Source of the DNA: Bin34 sp963422415
GTDB lineage: Bacteria; Chloroflexota; Anaerolineae; Caldilineales; Caldilineaceae
Reading direction: 5' to 3'
DNA: 64,000 nt
Assembly (NCBI GenBank): GCA_963422415.1
Contig: OY729430.1
Coordinates: 124,001 to 188,000, forward strand
In this document: in pieces, positions 1 to 9,700 of the stretch
Numbering within the stretch: the first letter of the stretch is position 1
Layout of the letters: each line of letters starts with the position of its first letter
Translations under genes and position numbers: made by a program
The notes under the pieces: generated by a model
What the model was told of the DNA's origin: nothing
The model's input: the letters and a program-made list of their open reading frames with translations, nothing else
Databases searched by the model: none

Positions 1-374
1 TCTTGTTCGGATGAGGACGCTATGAAAATGCTGGAAAGAACACTGGATCATTGGCTAGCTGTCCTTGCAGCTTTATGCCGCTGGTCTGATTTTTGCTTTG
101 TTGGATGGTCATATCAGCAACAGTCCATGGAAAATACGGCTGTTTAGGGGATCTTTTGGGTGGGTTTGGCCTGTGTTGCCAGTCAATGCCAGACGGCGTC
201 CATGGCATTCTGTGGTTTCTGTCAGTGCGCTGCTTCAGATCCACCTTCACACAGCCATGCCTCTGGCCAAACGGAAATCGCAACCGTGCAAAGCAGAAAC
301 ACCGCCCCCACAGGCCCATGCACCGAGATCATCCCCTGTCCTCCATGCCGAGGCAGACTTCTTGCATCCCGTTT
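1..374. other. Left-edge stretch without a supported gene
   Basis: Overlapping open frames occur on both strands here, but none has a ribosome-binding site, a domain-like composition or a neighbour that would support it. I see no tRNA, terminator or repeat. It may be the 3' flank of a gene beyond the left edge or decayed sequence. Confidence 0.4.
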
Positions 375-835
375 TCATTTCATGTACCAATCCCGCTCAT
401 ACCTTGAATCGAAGCCGTGTCGTTCGAGACACCGGTAGTCGTCTGCCAGCACATCATCCATCTCCCGACTCAGCATCGGTTCCGATGCATGGATCGTCAT
501 GTTGCATGGTTGCTTCAACGCCCCATGTGCAATCCAGCGCTCACGGTCACTGTCACTAATGAGGTTGGTGTGGAAGTGTTTTCTGCTGTTGTACAAAACT
601 GTGTCGCTCTGAGAAGGTGATCCAAACGTTATCCAGCCTTCCTTGCCGTCAGTGAACCGCTCATCAGTATAGTGATATTCTCGGCCGTCGTACTGGATTG
701 TGTCGTAATACTGCATCGTGTTGTTCTCTGCAGCCTGTATCGGCGCGATCCACGATGTAGTGGATATGGATATGCACAAGATGGTGTACAGTGTCTTTTG
801 AGCCAGTCGGGGTACATAGTGTTTCTGCCCTTCAC
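375..835 (-). CDS. Doubtful small secreted protein
   Basis: The reading frame ends at 375 and is open well upstream, but only the part from about 835 downward looks protein-like. A hydrophobic stretch (residues TLYTILCISISTTSWIA) followed by PIQAAENN resembles a signal peptide with an Ala-x-Ala-type cleavage site. The mature part is rich in Tyr, Asp and Arg. No ATG, GTG or TTG lies at the right place in this frame: the only nearby ATG (about 824-835) is in another frame. The start is therefore unknown, or the gene is frameshifted. The product is not recognised. The 835 boundary is approximate. Confidence 0.25.
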
Positions 836-1060
836 GTCGCCAAACGAAGCGGATGGGAATTGACCAACTGGGGATTTGCCCTGTGCCGAGACGACGTGAG
901 CCAGATGTATTATCGTTGCCTTGTGTTATGTTATTCCTCAGCAGTTGCCGTCCCATAACTGCAGTATTCGTTGGCTTCGTCTGGAGCCGGTCTGACAAGA
1001 CCAAGCGGATCCTCGGGGGCCATCGCGGCGTCCTGCATTTGATGCATAGGTTCTTTTCAC

Positions 1061-1068
1061 AAAGGAGG
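1061..1068 (+). promoter_or_regulatory. Strong Shine-Dalgarno site of the sugar-binding lipoprotein gene
   Basis: AAAGGAGG lies 7 nt before the ATG at 1076. It is close to the full anti-16S complement and fixes the start of the downstream gene. Confidence 0.8.
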
Positions 1069-1075
1069 CAGCCAC

Positions 1076-2422
1076 ATGTCCAAGCATATTCTTTCCGCGT
1101 ACAGGATAAGCCGCCGCACAATGTTGCGACTCAGCGGCGTGAGCATCGCGAGTGCGGCTCTGGCGGCTTGTGCGGTTCCCGCGGGAGGGTCTGCGGCCGG
1201 GGATGATGACACACCGGAACAGGCCAGAGTCGAGGTCATTGCCACGACGTCAATGCCCGTCAACACCTTTGATAATTCACTGGAACGAGCCAAGGAACAG
1301 ATTTCCCACATCGCATTGGAAGTGAATGCCAACGGCTGGGGCGCAGGAGGTTGGGACGGCTACTCTGATACGCTTCTGACCCGTATCGCCGGGGGCGAGC
1401 AGATCGATGTGATCATGATTGCCATTGAAGGGTTGGGGTTACTGGCAGACAAGAAAGTGCTGGTGCCGCTGGACGATTTTCTAATGGCGGATCCGCCGGC
1501 CCAGGACATCCTGCAAAACGATGTGCATGTCACCTTGCGTGAAATGCTGCAGGTGGACGGACAACAGATGGAATACCCTTTCTCCTGGAACAACATGGTG
1601 ATGTATTACAACACGGCCATCTTCGAGGAGGAAGGGCTGGATCCGCCATCCAATGACTGGAATTGGGATGACTTCCTGGAAACCAGCATACAGGTGTCTC
1701 GCGTGAGCGGGGGCGCCGATGATCGCTTTGCCTACTCCTTCTGGGGATCGGGCATGTTCGGCATGGCAGCCTGGTTCTTCAACAATGACACCTCGCCGCT
1801 GACCGACGACTGGACCAATTCCAATCTACTCGACCCCAAAGTGGCCGCAACAGTTCAGTTTATGGCCGACCTGATTCTGGAACACAAGGTGGCCCCCAAC
1901 CCCGAGGGTTGGGACGAATGGGCCCAATTCCACGCCGGCAATCTGGTGATGCGTACCTGTGGCCGATGGTGCATAGGCAGTTCCCTAGAGGCGGATTTCG
2001 ACACCTACGACATTCAATATCAGCCTCATCAGGCCGGCCCCCTCAGAACAGTTGCCGGCACTGATGGTTGGGGTATATCCAGCTCCAGCGAGAATCCGCA
2101 AGAGGCGTGGGAAATCGTGAAGTTGCTCTCGAGCACGGAAGCGTCGTTAGATATGGTGCAGCTGGGGGGCAATATCCCCGCTCTGCGTTCCGTGGCCGAA
2201 ATGCCCATGTTTGCCGACTATGGTCCAGTCAACACTGCATTGTTCTACGAATCGCTGGACTTTGCGGCTACGGTGCCCTCGCCCACCAACTTCAATATCA
2301 TCGAGCCGATTCTGAACCGTCATTACGCCACGATTTGGAATGGGGAGAAGAGCGTGGAAGAGGCCCTGGCAGCGGCCCATGCCGAGCTGCAACCGGAAAT
2401 GGAAAAAATACAAGCGGCGTAA
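1076..2422 (+). CDS. ABC transporter sugar-binding lipoprotein (family 1 solute-binding)
   Basis: Extracytoplasmic solute receptor of a carbohydrate ABC importer. The 448-residue length fits family 1 binding proteins. The N-terminus has a twin-arginine-like motif (SRRTMLRL, residues 12-19), a hydrophobic core and a lipobox LAAC with the lipidated Cys at about 32, so a lipid-anchored and possibly Tat-exported protein is expected. The body has the family pattern of an early VKLL-type GGEQIDVIM segment and late Trp-rich ligand-binding stretches (TDGWGISSSSENPQEAWE). The start is set by the Shine-Dalgarno site 7 nt upstream. Two permease genes follow in the same direction, so this is the first gene of an import operon. 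The substrate cannot be read from the sequence; the GH116 enzyme downstream suggests a glucoside, xyloside or related oligosaccharide. Confidence 0.9.
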   Translation: MSKHILSAYRISRRTMLRLSGVSIASAALAACAVPAGGSAAGDDDTPEQARVEVIATTSMPVNTFDNSLERAKEQISHIALEVNANGWGAGGWDGYSDTLLTRIAGGEQIDVIMIAIEGLGLLADKKVLVPLDDFLMADPPAQDILQNDVHVTLREMLQVDGQQMEYPFSWNNMVMYYNTAIFEEEGLDPPSNDWNWDDFLETSIQVSRVSGGADDRFAYSFWGSGMFGMAAWFFNNDTSPLTDDWTNSNLLDPKVAATVQFMADLILEHKVAPNPEGWDEWAQFHAGNLVMRTCGRWCIGSSLEADFDTYDIQYQPHQAGPLRTVAGTDGWGISSSSENPQEAWEIVKLLSSTEASLDMVQLGGNIPALRSVAEMPMFADYGPVNTALFYESLDFAATVPSPTNFNIIEPILNRHYATIWNGEKSVEEALAAAHAELQPEMEKIQAA

Positions 2423-2511
2423 ACAGATTCGATAGAGTGCGGCAGGTTGGCATGCGATAACCGCAATTTGATCTGCCGCCAGACCCCAGCCCGGACGCTT
2501 GAGGACTGTCT

Positions 2512-3453
2512 GTGACGTCAGCAACTCGACCTGACCGTTCCATCGCCAGCAAGGTCCGGCCACGTCCCAGATCGGCTGTGGCCCGGCGAGAAGCCTGGGC
2601 CGCCTATCTCTTTGTGATCCCGGCTCTGACGGGGCTCCTTGTTTTTACAGCCTTGCCCATTGTCGCCTCGCTGGTACTGGTCTTCCTGGAGTACGATCTG
2701 TTGACTCCCGCCACATGGGCGGGCTTGAGCAATATCACCCGAATCGGCTCTGACGCCCGCCTGTTCATCATTTACGGAAATACCGTGCGGCTGGTGCTGG
2801 GCGCCACCTTTTTGAACAATTTGCTTGGCCTGCTGTTGGCCGTAGGCTTAAATCGGGCCATGCCATGGACTCTGCGCTATCTGTTGCGCACCTCCATTTT
2901 TTTCCCGGTATTGACTACCACGGCATCTTTGGCAGTGGTGTGGCGTTTTCTGTTGACACAGGACAGAGGGGTGGTCAACTATCTCATTGGCCAGTTGGGA
3001 TTGGATCCCATACCCTGGCTGAGCAGTTCCGGGTGGGCCCTGATATCCGCGACGATCTACGACGTATGGAAGAGCTGCGGCTATCTGATGGTGATCTATC
3101 TAGCCGGTCTGCAGGGCATTCCCGTCGTGTACTACGAGGCCGCTCGGATCGATGGAGCCGGTCAGGGGCAGCAGTTTCTTTACATCACACTGCCTCTCAT
3201 TTCCCCGACGGCATTTTTCGCCATTGTCATATCGCTTATTGGCGCCTTCCAGATCTTCGACAATGTGTGGGTCCTGACCGAAGGCGGTCCGGGCGATGCA
3301 TCGCGGGTAATTGCCATGTACATATATGAGAAGGCATTTCGCGGCTTTGAAATGGGGTATGCATCGGCCGTTTCCTTCACGCTGTTCCTCATCCTGATCA
3401 CACTCACGCTGCTGCAGTTTCTAGGTGCACGACGCTGGGTGCATTATGAGTAG
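2512..3453 (+). CDS. Sugar ABC transporter permease, MalF/UgpA type
   Basis: Inner-membrane permease of the carbohydrate importer. The 313-residue protein has an N-terminal cytoplasmic arm, a first membrane helix at about 33-55 and roughly six helices in total. The EAA cytoplasmic loop that docks the ATPase is seen as YEAARIDGAGQGQQFLYITLP in the second half of the protein. It starts with GTG at 2512. It lies 89 nt after the binding-protein gene and 61 nt before the second permease, so the three are likely co-transcribed. Naming as a UgpA/MalF-type protein follows from order and length; substrate unknown. Confidence 0.9.
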   Translation: MTSATRPDRSIASKVRPRPRSAVARREAWAAYLFVIPALTGLLVFTALPIVASLVLVFLEYDLLTPATWAGLSNITRIGSDARLFIIYGNTVRLVLGATFLNNLLGLLLAVGLNRAMPWTLRYLLRTSIFFPVLTTTASLAVVWRFLLTQDRGVVNYLIGQLGLDPIPWLSSSGWALISATIYDVWKSCGYLMVIYLAGLQGIPVVYYEAARIDGAGQGQQFLYITLPLISPTAFFAIVISLIGAFQIFDNVWVLTEGGPGDASRVIAMYIYEKAFRGFEMGYASAVSFTLFLILITLTLLQFLGARRWVHYE

Positions 3454-3514
3454 AAAGACTCTCTCTCGCCCTGTGCGTCCTCCATGGCGCATGCTCCGAT
3501 AGGAAAGCGATCCC

Positions 3515-4408
3515 ATGGAATCGGCACGGGATGATCCGGTCCGGACGGCTCCAGATCGAAGTCCTGACAAACATCCCCTTTGGCGCTACGTGAGCGAACC
3601 TCTGTTGTGGTTGTTGCTGTTTGTGATCGCGTTTCTGGAAATTGCGCCCATCAGCTGGATGTTCTCCACCTCGCTGCGCGATCCCAAGAGGTCGTTTGAT
3701 CTGCCGCCCGATTTCTGGCCCACCGCATTTCATTGGCAAAACTATCTTGCAGTCATCAATTCCCCTGACATCAATTTCATGCTGTTCTTCTGGAACAGCC
3801 TGAAAATTGCCCTCATTGTCACCTTGGCGCAGCTGATCACGTGTTCAATGGCCGGATATGCCTTTGGACGTCTGCGCTTTCACGGGCGCGACTTCCTGTT
3901 CGGTCTCTTTTTGGCATCGCTCATGGTCCCTGCGACCGTCACGCTGGTGCCTTCCTTCATCGTGATCCGCGAACTCAATCTGATGAACACCCACTGGGCC
4001 CTCATCCTGCCCAGCATTACCAGCGCATTCGGCGTATTTCTGTTGCGGCAGCACTTCAAGTCGCTGCCCGAGGAACTGATCGACGCAGCCAAAATGGATG
4101 GAGCCGGCTACTTTCGCGTCTATCTGCAGATTCTGCTTCCCCTGACAGGACCGGCATTGTCCGCACTGGGCATCTTTACCTTTCTTGCTTCGTGGAACAA
4201 CTTTGTGGGACCCCTGCTATTCCTGCGCGATTGGGACAAGTTCACGTTTCCCATTGCCATCGCCACGATTCGAGGCTACATGGGATCGGGGAACCAATCG
4301 GAAGTGTTGGCAGGCATCATGATTTCGATTTTTCCCATCCTCGTGATCTTTCTGCTTGCACAACGGTGGATTGTGCAGGGGGCGGCCATTACCGGCATGA
4401 AGGGTTGA
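3515..4408 (+). CDS. Sugar ABC transporter permease, MalG/UgpE type
   Basis: Second permease of the importer, 297 residues and about six membrane helices. The EAA loop is visible as EELIDAAKMDGAGYFRVY. The tail QRWIVQGAAITGMKG is the characteristic end of MalG/UgpE-type permeases, which supports an intact C-terminus. Its TGA stop at 4406-4408 overlaps the ATG of the next gene at 4408 by one base, indicating translational coupling. No ATP-binding subunit is encoded nearby, so a shared MsmX/UgpC-type ATPase from elsewhere in the genome is probably used. Confidence 0.9.
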   Translation: MESARDDPVRTAPDRSPDKHPLWRYVSEPLLWLLLFVIAFLEIAPISWMFSTSLRDPKRSFDLPPDFWPTAFHWQNYLAVINSPDINFMLFFWNSLKIALIVTLAQLITCSMAGYAFGRLRFHGRDFLFGLFLASLMVPATVTLVPSFIVIRELNLMNTHWALILPSITSAFGVFLLRQHFKSLPEELIDAAKMDGAGYFRVYLQILLPLTGPALSALGIFTFLASWNNFVGPLLFLRDWDKFTFPIAIATIRGYMGSGNQSEVLAGIMISIFPILVIFLLAQRWIVQGAAITGMKG

Positions 4409-5088
4409 TGCTCTCCCACGGTATCACCAGCCACACCTATGTATTGCAGATAGGGCAAACGCTGTGGAGCAATCTGCCCCAGGTGCTCCGGGGGGCGCTG
4501 TTCTTCAATCTCGCGTGCTTGCCAACCCTCGGCCTGTTGGCGTTGGGCCTGTTGGCTCCTGCCCTGGTGGTGGCCGCTGTCACCATCGGTCCTGCGTGGG
4601 GGGCGCTGTTGCGGTATGAAATACACATGTTCCAAGGAAGCGTGTCGGGGAGCGGTGTATTTTTCCGGGCAATCCGCCAATATTGGCTCCGGAGCGCTCA
4701 GTTGAGCCTGTTGGTATTGGGGCCTCTTTTGGCGCTCTGGGCCACCTTGCCCGCGCTCCGGACCGATGCGACCGTGGTCTGGATCGGCCTAGGGGCCAAT
4801 GTGTTGGGCGTCGCAGTGGGGGTCACTCTTGCACTGTACGCTTTTCCCTGCATGGTGCAACGAAATCTGGAGACGCGGGCCTGCGTACGCGATGCCTTGA
4901 TTCTGGCCAGCCGCTATCCTAGGAACAGCCTGGGTCTGCTGGGGCTGGGCATTCTCTTCGGTTTTGCCACGGTCTATCTCAGCCTGGTCCTGCTTTTGCT
5001 CCTGCCGTCCGTCTACGGCCTGTTCATTGTCGCCAACTGCCTGCTGGTTCTAGACCAAGAGGAGACAGCACAGCCATGTAGACATTGA
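4408..5088 (+). CDS. DUF624/YesL-like membrane protein
   Basis: A 226-residue polytopic membrane protein with about five hydrophobic helices. It begins at the ATG that overlaps the stop codon of the upstream permease. The overall pattern (an N-terminal helix at about residues 30-55 with GLLALGLLAPALVVAAVTIGP, a loop with RYEIHMFQGSVSGSGVFFRAIRQYW, then paired helices) resembles YesL/DUF624 proteins, which are commonly encoded next to family 1 sugar importers. The biochemical function of that family is not established. The family assignment is by pattern and context and is moderately sure; co-translation with the importer is well supported. Confidence 0.65.
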   Translation: MLSHGITSHTYVLQIGQTLWSNLPQVLRGALFFNLACLPTLGLLALGLLAPALVVAAVTIGPAWGALLRYEIHMFQGSVSGSGVFFRAIRQYWLRSAQLSLLVLGPLLALWATLPALRTDATVVWIGLGANVLGVAVGVTLALYAFPCMVQRNLETRACVRDALILASRYPRNSLGLLGLGILFGFATVYLSLVLLLLLPSVYGLFIVANCLLVLDQEETAQPCRH

Positions 5089-5192
5089 TGCACCATCGCA
5101 CCTTTGCAAGGAGATTTTTCTGGGCAGCTGGACGCGCGGACCCTGCCCTTCGAACTGTCAGCTCAAACATCAGGACCAAACAAGGAGCTTTC

Positions 5193-7817
5193 ATGGAGCC
5201 TTTTGTATATTGCAAGGAAAAGACCAGCCAAATCAGTTTTCCTTTGGGAGGCATAGGGACAGGCTGCATTGGCTTGGCAGGCAATGGCCGTTTGATCGAC
5301 TGGGAGATCTTCAACCGTCCCAACAAAGGCAGTGTCAACGGATTCTCCCACTTTGCCATCCGCGCCGAGAGCGAGGGCAAGGTGACAGATGCCCGCATTC
5401 TCCACGGGGATCTGCCCGCACCCTATCAGGGAGAGTTCCATGCTCCCAAGTTCAGTACCTTTGGGTGGGGCCCGCGCCGCGAGTTTCTCGCGGGTCTGCC
5501 TCACTTCGCAGGGGTCGATTTCCGCGGCGAATTCCCTCTGGCCTCCTTGGCGTTTCGGGACGATTCCTTCCCGGGCCAGGTGCAACTGATGGCCTTCAAC
5601 CCTTTCATTCCCACCAACACCGACGACTCAAGCCTTCCGGCCGCGCTCTTTGAAATCCAGGTGACCAACACGACACCCCGCGCACAGACCTATACGCTGG
5701 CAGGCATACTCACCAATCCCTTGCCAGCCCCCAATCAAAATCATGTGGAAACGAGCGACTGGGGCACGGCGCTGCATCTGTCGGGCGAAGGGCTGCAGCC
5801 TGACGACGCGGCCTTTGGCAACTTGACCCTAGCCACCGATGCGGGACTGGCAGACGATGTAGAATTGAGTTGGCAGCAATACTGGTTCCGAGGTGCTTGG
5901 TTCGACAATCTGGAAGTCTACTGGAACGATCTGAATAGTCCAGGCGCCTTCATGAATCGGATCTACACGGGGCCTCCTGCACAGGGCGGCGGGGCGCGTT
6001 TCTCTGAACAGGACACTGGCCTGCTCGCGGTTCATTTTCCCGTGGCCGCAGGCGAGAGTCGTTGCGTGCGTTTCGTGCTGGGATGGAGCTTCCCCCTCTG
6101 CGAAAACTACTGGCGCCCAGCTTCGGAAAGGGCAACCTGGAAAAACCACTACGCCACCCGCTGGGCCGATTCGACCGCAACGGCCCAATATGCCCTGTCC
6201 CAGTGGTCACGTCTGCAGGCCGAAACAAAACTCTTCAAGGACACATTGTTTGCCTCGTCCTTGCCGACTGCGGCGTTGGACGCCGTATCGGCCAACCTCT
6301 CCATTCTGAAATCGCCTACTGTCCTGCGTCTGGAGGACGGCACCTTTTATGGCTGGGAGGGTCTGCACCCTGATGAAGGCTGTTGTGAAGGCAGCTGCAC
6401 CCACGTATGGAACTACCAGCAGGCGCTCCCTTTTCTGTTTCCGGATCTGGAACGGTCCATGCGCACGGCTGACTACCGCTATAACCTGCGTGCCGACGGG
6501 GCCATGCCCTTTCGCATCCAACTACCGCTGGGTACCGACCCTTGGCCATTCCGACCTTGCTGCGACGGCCAGTTTGGGGGCGTGATGAAAACCTATCGGG
6601 ATTGGAAGATCTGCGGCGACGATGATTGGCTGCGCACCCTCTGGCCTGCCGTCAGGAAATCACTGGAATTTGCTTGGAGTCCGGACAACATAGATCGTTG
6701 GGACCCAGATCGTTCCGGAGTGCTCACCGGGCGTCAGCACCATACGCTGGACATGGAGCTCTTCGGCCCCAATTCCTGGCTGACTGGCTTCTATCTAGGC
6801 GCTCTCAAGGCCGCTGCCGAAATGGCCGACCATCTCGGAGAACAGGAGAATGCCGTCACGTATCGGACCATCTTCGAACGGGGCAAAACATGGGTGGATG
6901 CACATCTCTTCAACGGTGAATACTACATTCAACAAATCGATCTGGCAGACCGCGCGCTGCTTGAGGCCTACGGCGACCAAGACGATACCCTCAGGGGCGG
7001 TTCGGCTGCGGAAGCCTACTGGAACCGCGAACACAACGAGATCAAGTACCAGATTGGAGAAGGCAGCAGCATTGACCAGGTGCTGGCCCAGTGGCATGCC
7101 TCTCTATACGGTCTGGGCGACCTCCATGACCCGCAACAAGTCAAACAGGCCTGTGCTGCCATTTACAGGCACAACTTCATTTCCGACATGAACCAAGTCT
7201 ACAATCCCTGCCGCGTCTACTGCCTCAACGACGAGGGCGGACTCATCATCTGCGCCTGGCCCGAAGGCATGCAGAAGCCACTCATTCCGGCCCCCTATTC
7301 TCAAGAGACCATGAACGGCTTCGAATACGCCGCAGCCAGCCATATGATTATGGTTGGACTGGTTGAAGAGGGGCTGCACTGTGTCGAGGCCGTCCGCTAC
7401 CGCTATGACGGCGCGCGCCGCAACCCGTGGAATGAATTTGAGTGCGGCAACAATTACGCGCGCAGCATGGCATCCTATGCATTGCTCAATGCCTTCTCCG
7501 GTTTCCAGTTCGATATGATCCAATGTTCCTTGGGCTTTCATCCAGTCCGTACCATACAAGGATCTTTTCGCTGCTTCTGGTCCTTGGACGCTGGATGGGG
7601 GCAATTTCAGATGGCCCCTGACAACTGTTCACTGCAGGTTCTCTACGGGGTTCTGCCCCTGCAACGTCTCCGACTTCCCTTCCTCGTCGATGTTTCCCTG
7701 GCAGGCATTGCGCTGGACGGTGACCCGGTGGCTTTCTCGAGAACGGGAAGCAATCTCATTCTGGAAACAAGGATCGAGATCAAAGCTGGGCAAACACTGC
7801 GGGTGAACCATGCCTGA
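5193..7817 (+). CDS. GH116 family glycosidase (GBA2/DUF608-like)
   Basis: Predicted glycoside hydrolase of 874 residues. The opening segment (SQISFPLGGIGTGCIGLAGN) matches the N-terminal beta domain of GH116/GBA2-like proteins. The C-terminal half is the alpha-toroid catalytic domain. The segment CCEGSCTHVWNYQQALPF is the family region that carries the nucleophilic Glu, and HHTLDMELFGPNSWLTGFYL carries the likely acid/base Asp. GH116 enzymes act on beta-glucosides, beta-xylosides, N-acetylglucosaminides or glucosylceramide; the exact specificity cannot be told. The ATG at 5193 is chosen because GGAG lies just before it; the frame is open further upstream without a good site. No signal peptide is seen, so it is likely cytoplasmic and acts on imported oligosaccharides. 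It follows the importer genes by about 100 nt and probably belongs to the same operon. Confidence 0.85.
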   Translation: MEPFVYCKEKTSQISFPLGGIGTGCIGLAGNGRLIDWEIFNRPNKGSVNGFSHFAIRAESEGKVTDARILHGDLPAPYQGEFHAPKFSTFGWGPRREFLAGLPHFAGVDFRGEFPLASLAFRDDSFPGQVQLMAFNPFIPTNTDDSSLPAALFEIQVTNTTPRAQTYTLAGILTNPLPAPNQNHVETSDWGTALHLSGEGLQPDDAAFGNLTLATDAGLADDVELSWQQYWFRGAWFDNLEVYWNDLNSPGAFMNRIYTGPPAQGGGARFSEQDTGLLAVHFPVAAGESRCVRFVLGWSFPLCENYWRPASERATWKNHYATRWADSTATAQYALSQWSRLQAETKLFKDTLFASSLPTAALDAVSANLSILKSPTVLRLEDGTFYGWEGLHPDEGCCEGSCTHVWNYQQALPFLFPDLERSMRTADYRYNLRADGAMPFRIQLPLGTDPWPFRPCCDGQFGGVMKTYRDWKICGDDDWLRTLWPAVRKSLEFAWSPDNIDRWDPDRSGVLTGRQHHTLDMELFGPNSWLTGFYLGALKAAAEMADHLGEQENAVTYRTIFERGKTWVDAHLFNGEYYIQQIDLADRALLEAYGDQDDTLRGGSAAEAYWNREHNEIKYQIGEGSSIDQVLAQWHASLYGLGDLHDPQQVKQACAAIYRHNFISDMNQVYNPCRVYCLNDEGGLIICAWPEGMQKPLIPAPYSQETMNGFEYAAASHMIMVGLVEEGLHCVEAVRYRYDGARRNPWNEFECGNNYARSMASYALLNAFSGFQFDMIQCSLGFHPVRTIQGSFRCFWSLDAGWGQFQMAPDNCSLQVLYGVLPLQRLRLPFLVDVSLAGIALDGDPVAFSRTGSNLILETRIEIKAGQTLRVNHA

Positions 7818-8645
7818 TCGAGGACATCCGGAAACGATACCTCAAGATCATGGCCGGGGACCGTACAGTATCCATGCAGAGCAATCTCGGAGCTTTCCGC
7901 TCTCAGGCGAGACTGAATCCAGGGCAGCGCTGCAAACGAGATTCCCTATCTCTGCCCTCGGCACATAAACATCGTTGCCATAATTGCACCCGCCATCGTG
8001 CATACGGAAAAGAGGCAATCCGGGACGGAATGACTTTCATGCTCAGATTCCGGATTGACTCCAAGGCGCCGGATGAAGCCAAACAATATTCAATTCCACG
8101 AATTTGCTCTGGCATCATCCGAAAACCCAAACCAGCATATTGGGTTGAGATCCCGGAATCCTCAAGAAAGCCATGTCGGTACGGATCATCGAAATTGGAA
8201 TGGAGTAGCGGGCTCAATGCTTCGCCGCCGGCAGCGACCCGAATCGGCATCTTTCGGAAAGGGACCTGATCCAGTTGCATGCTGTCTCCTGTTGCAGATA
8301 CGACATCCTGCCACGGTGGTGCAAGGTCTATTTGACTTGCACTTGAATATTCAATGCAATGAATTGAATCAGTCGTTGAGTAAAATGGAGCAGTCTGAGA
8401 CTGTATCTGTCGCTGCACGCAACGCTTTTGCAGCCGGATAATCGGCTTCCGGCATCCCGACGATGTCTGTGTAATCCTTCCTAATTCGTCCGAAACGATC
8501 ACCTCGAATTTTTCATCCGTCATTGTTCTTGGCAAGTCGTTGGAAATTTGCCAAGACCTGGCGGTCCCATCCGAGTTTTTCCCAAGACCCCGTCCATCGC
8601 CAATTTGTCATCTAGAGGGAATCCGCTGGGACACTTCTGGCTCGG
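7818..8645. other. Gene-poor stretch
   Basis: Over 800 bases without a convincing gene. A minus-strand open frame of 210 codons (7903-8535) exists, but I recognise no domain and see no ribosome-binding site. Base composition looks more AT-rich than the flanking genes. It may be decayed coding sequence or 3' and intergenic sequence between two convergent units. Confidence 0.5.
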
Positions 8646-8651
8646 GCGCTG

Positions 8652-8684
8652 CAAAAGAAAAGCCCTTGGCAATGCCAAGGGCTT
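8652..8684 (-). terminator. Intrinsic terminator of the PhyH dioxygenase gene
   Basis: A perfect 11-bp stem (AAGCCCTTGGC / GCCAAGGGCTT, arms 8660-8670 and 8674-8684, 3-nt loop) is followed on the minus strand by TTCTTTTG. It lies about 60 nt beyond the stop codon of the dioxygenase gene, the expected place for a rho-independent terminator. Confidence 0.85.
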
Positions 8685-8745
8685 GGGTTCTTGGCAGTTC
8701 GTTTTGGACCGCAATCCGATCAGACAGCCCTGCGCCAGCCAGAAT

Positions 8746-9573
8746 CTATTCCGCAATCACGCCTGCGGTCTGCGTAGCCGGTCCTGCAATGGAAAGCAAC
8801 TCCATGCCATCCAGCCGCTGCCGATATCCCTGCACCATCAAATTGGGCCGGCCCACACTCTGGCCGGCTAGTTGCACGTTCTCCGGATCCCGGTATCCAA
8901 TCCGCACGAGACGACGCGGCTGCCTGGTCTGGTTGATGTAGGACCCGTGCACGGTGTTGATGCAAAACAGCACCACGTCACCGGCCTTGGCCGGTACGGC
9001 CACCGTATCCTCCAGATGATATGCGTCGGTGGGCAGATGAGGCGTGCATCCCGTGCCATCCTCCAATTCCGTAATGTGCTCCAGAAAGCCTTTCTTGTGC
9101 GACCCGGCCAGAAAACGGATTTCGCCGTTCTCGTGGCAGGTGTCATCCAAGTGCACCAGCGTGTCGATAAAGCGTCCATTCTCGTGCCGATAGAAGGGGT
9201 TGTCCTGATGCATAGGGAAAGGGTGGCCGGTCTGCGGCGGCTTGATGTGCATGGTGGAATGATGCAGTTCCACGTTGGGGCCAATCAGGTCGGCGATGGC
9301 TTCCGTCAGCGTTGTGTTCGTGACTGCCTGCATCCAAGCGTTGGAGTAGTAGTGCAGATCGTGCATCGCCGTCAGTTGCGATTTCTTCTCGGTCTCCGGA
9401 TCCATGTAGGCGTTGCGCCACGGGCCCGTCCAACCAGGACTGGTAAAGGCCCAATCCTCCACCAGCCTGTCCATTTCATCAGACAGTGTGGCGGTCTCCG
9501 CAGGCGTGAACACCGCTGGAATATGGAGATAGCCATTCTCGTGATAAAAGTCCTGCTGCACTTGCGAAAGCAT
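8746..9573 (-). CDS. Phytanoyl-CoA dioxygenase (PhyH) family Fe(II)/2-oxoglutarate oxygenase
   Basis: Predicted non-haem iron oxygenase of 275 residues. The metal triad of the double-stranded beta-helix fold is visible: H122 and D124 in PMHQDNPF and the distal H209 in NTVHGS, followed about 12 residues later by Arg residues (RQPRRLVRIGYR) suited to bind the 2-oxoglutarate carboxylate. The ATG at 9573 is preceded by GAGGAGAAAATCA, a good ribosome-binding site. It appears to be a single-gene transcript ending at the hairpin at 8652-8684. The family hydroxylates very varied small molecules, so the substrate cannot be named. Confidence 0.85.
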   Translation of the reverse strand: MLSQVQQDFYHENGYLHIPAVFTPAETATLSDEMDRLVEDWAFTSPGWTGPWRNAYMDPETEKKSQLTAMHDLHYYSNAWMQAVTNTTLTEAIADLIGPNVELHHSTMHIKPPQTGHPFPMHQDNPFYRHENGRFIDTLVHLDDTCHENGEIRFLAGSHKKGFLEHITELEDGTGCTPHLPTDAYHLEDTVAVPAKAGDVVLFCINTVHGSYINQTRQPRRLVRIGYRDPENVQLAGQSVGRPNLMVQGYRQRLDGMELLSIAGPATQTAGVIAE

Positions 9574-9700
9574 TGATTTTCTCCTCTCTCAAAGGCATTG
9601 CTAAGCTGGCAGACGGGATCGTATCACAGCCTCTCAAATCAGAGGATTGCAGGCCCGAATCCGTCGCGCACAGGGACGGCCAACCTAGATCATTGCCGGT

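Noticed and set aside
7903..8535. 210-codon minus-strand open frame
   Set aside because: No domain, no Shine-Dalgarno site and an amino-acid composition unlike the neighbouring proteins; treated as part of the gene-poor stretch.
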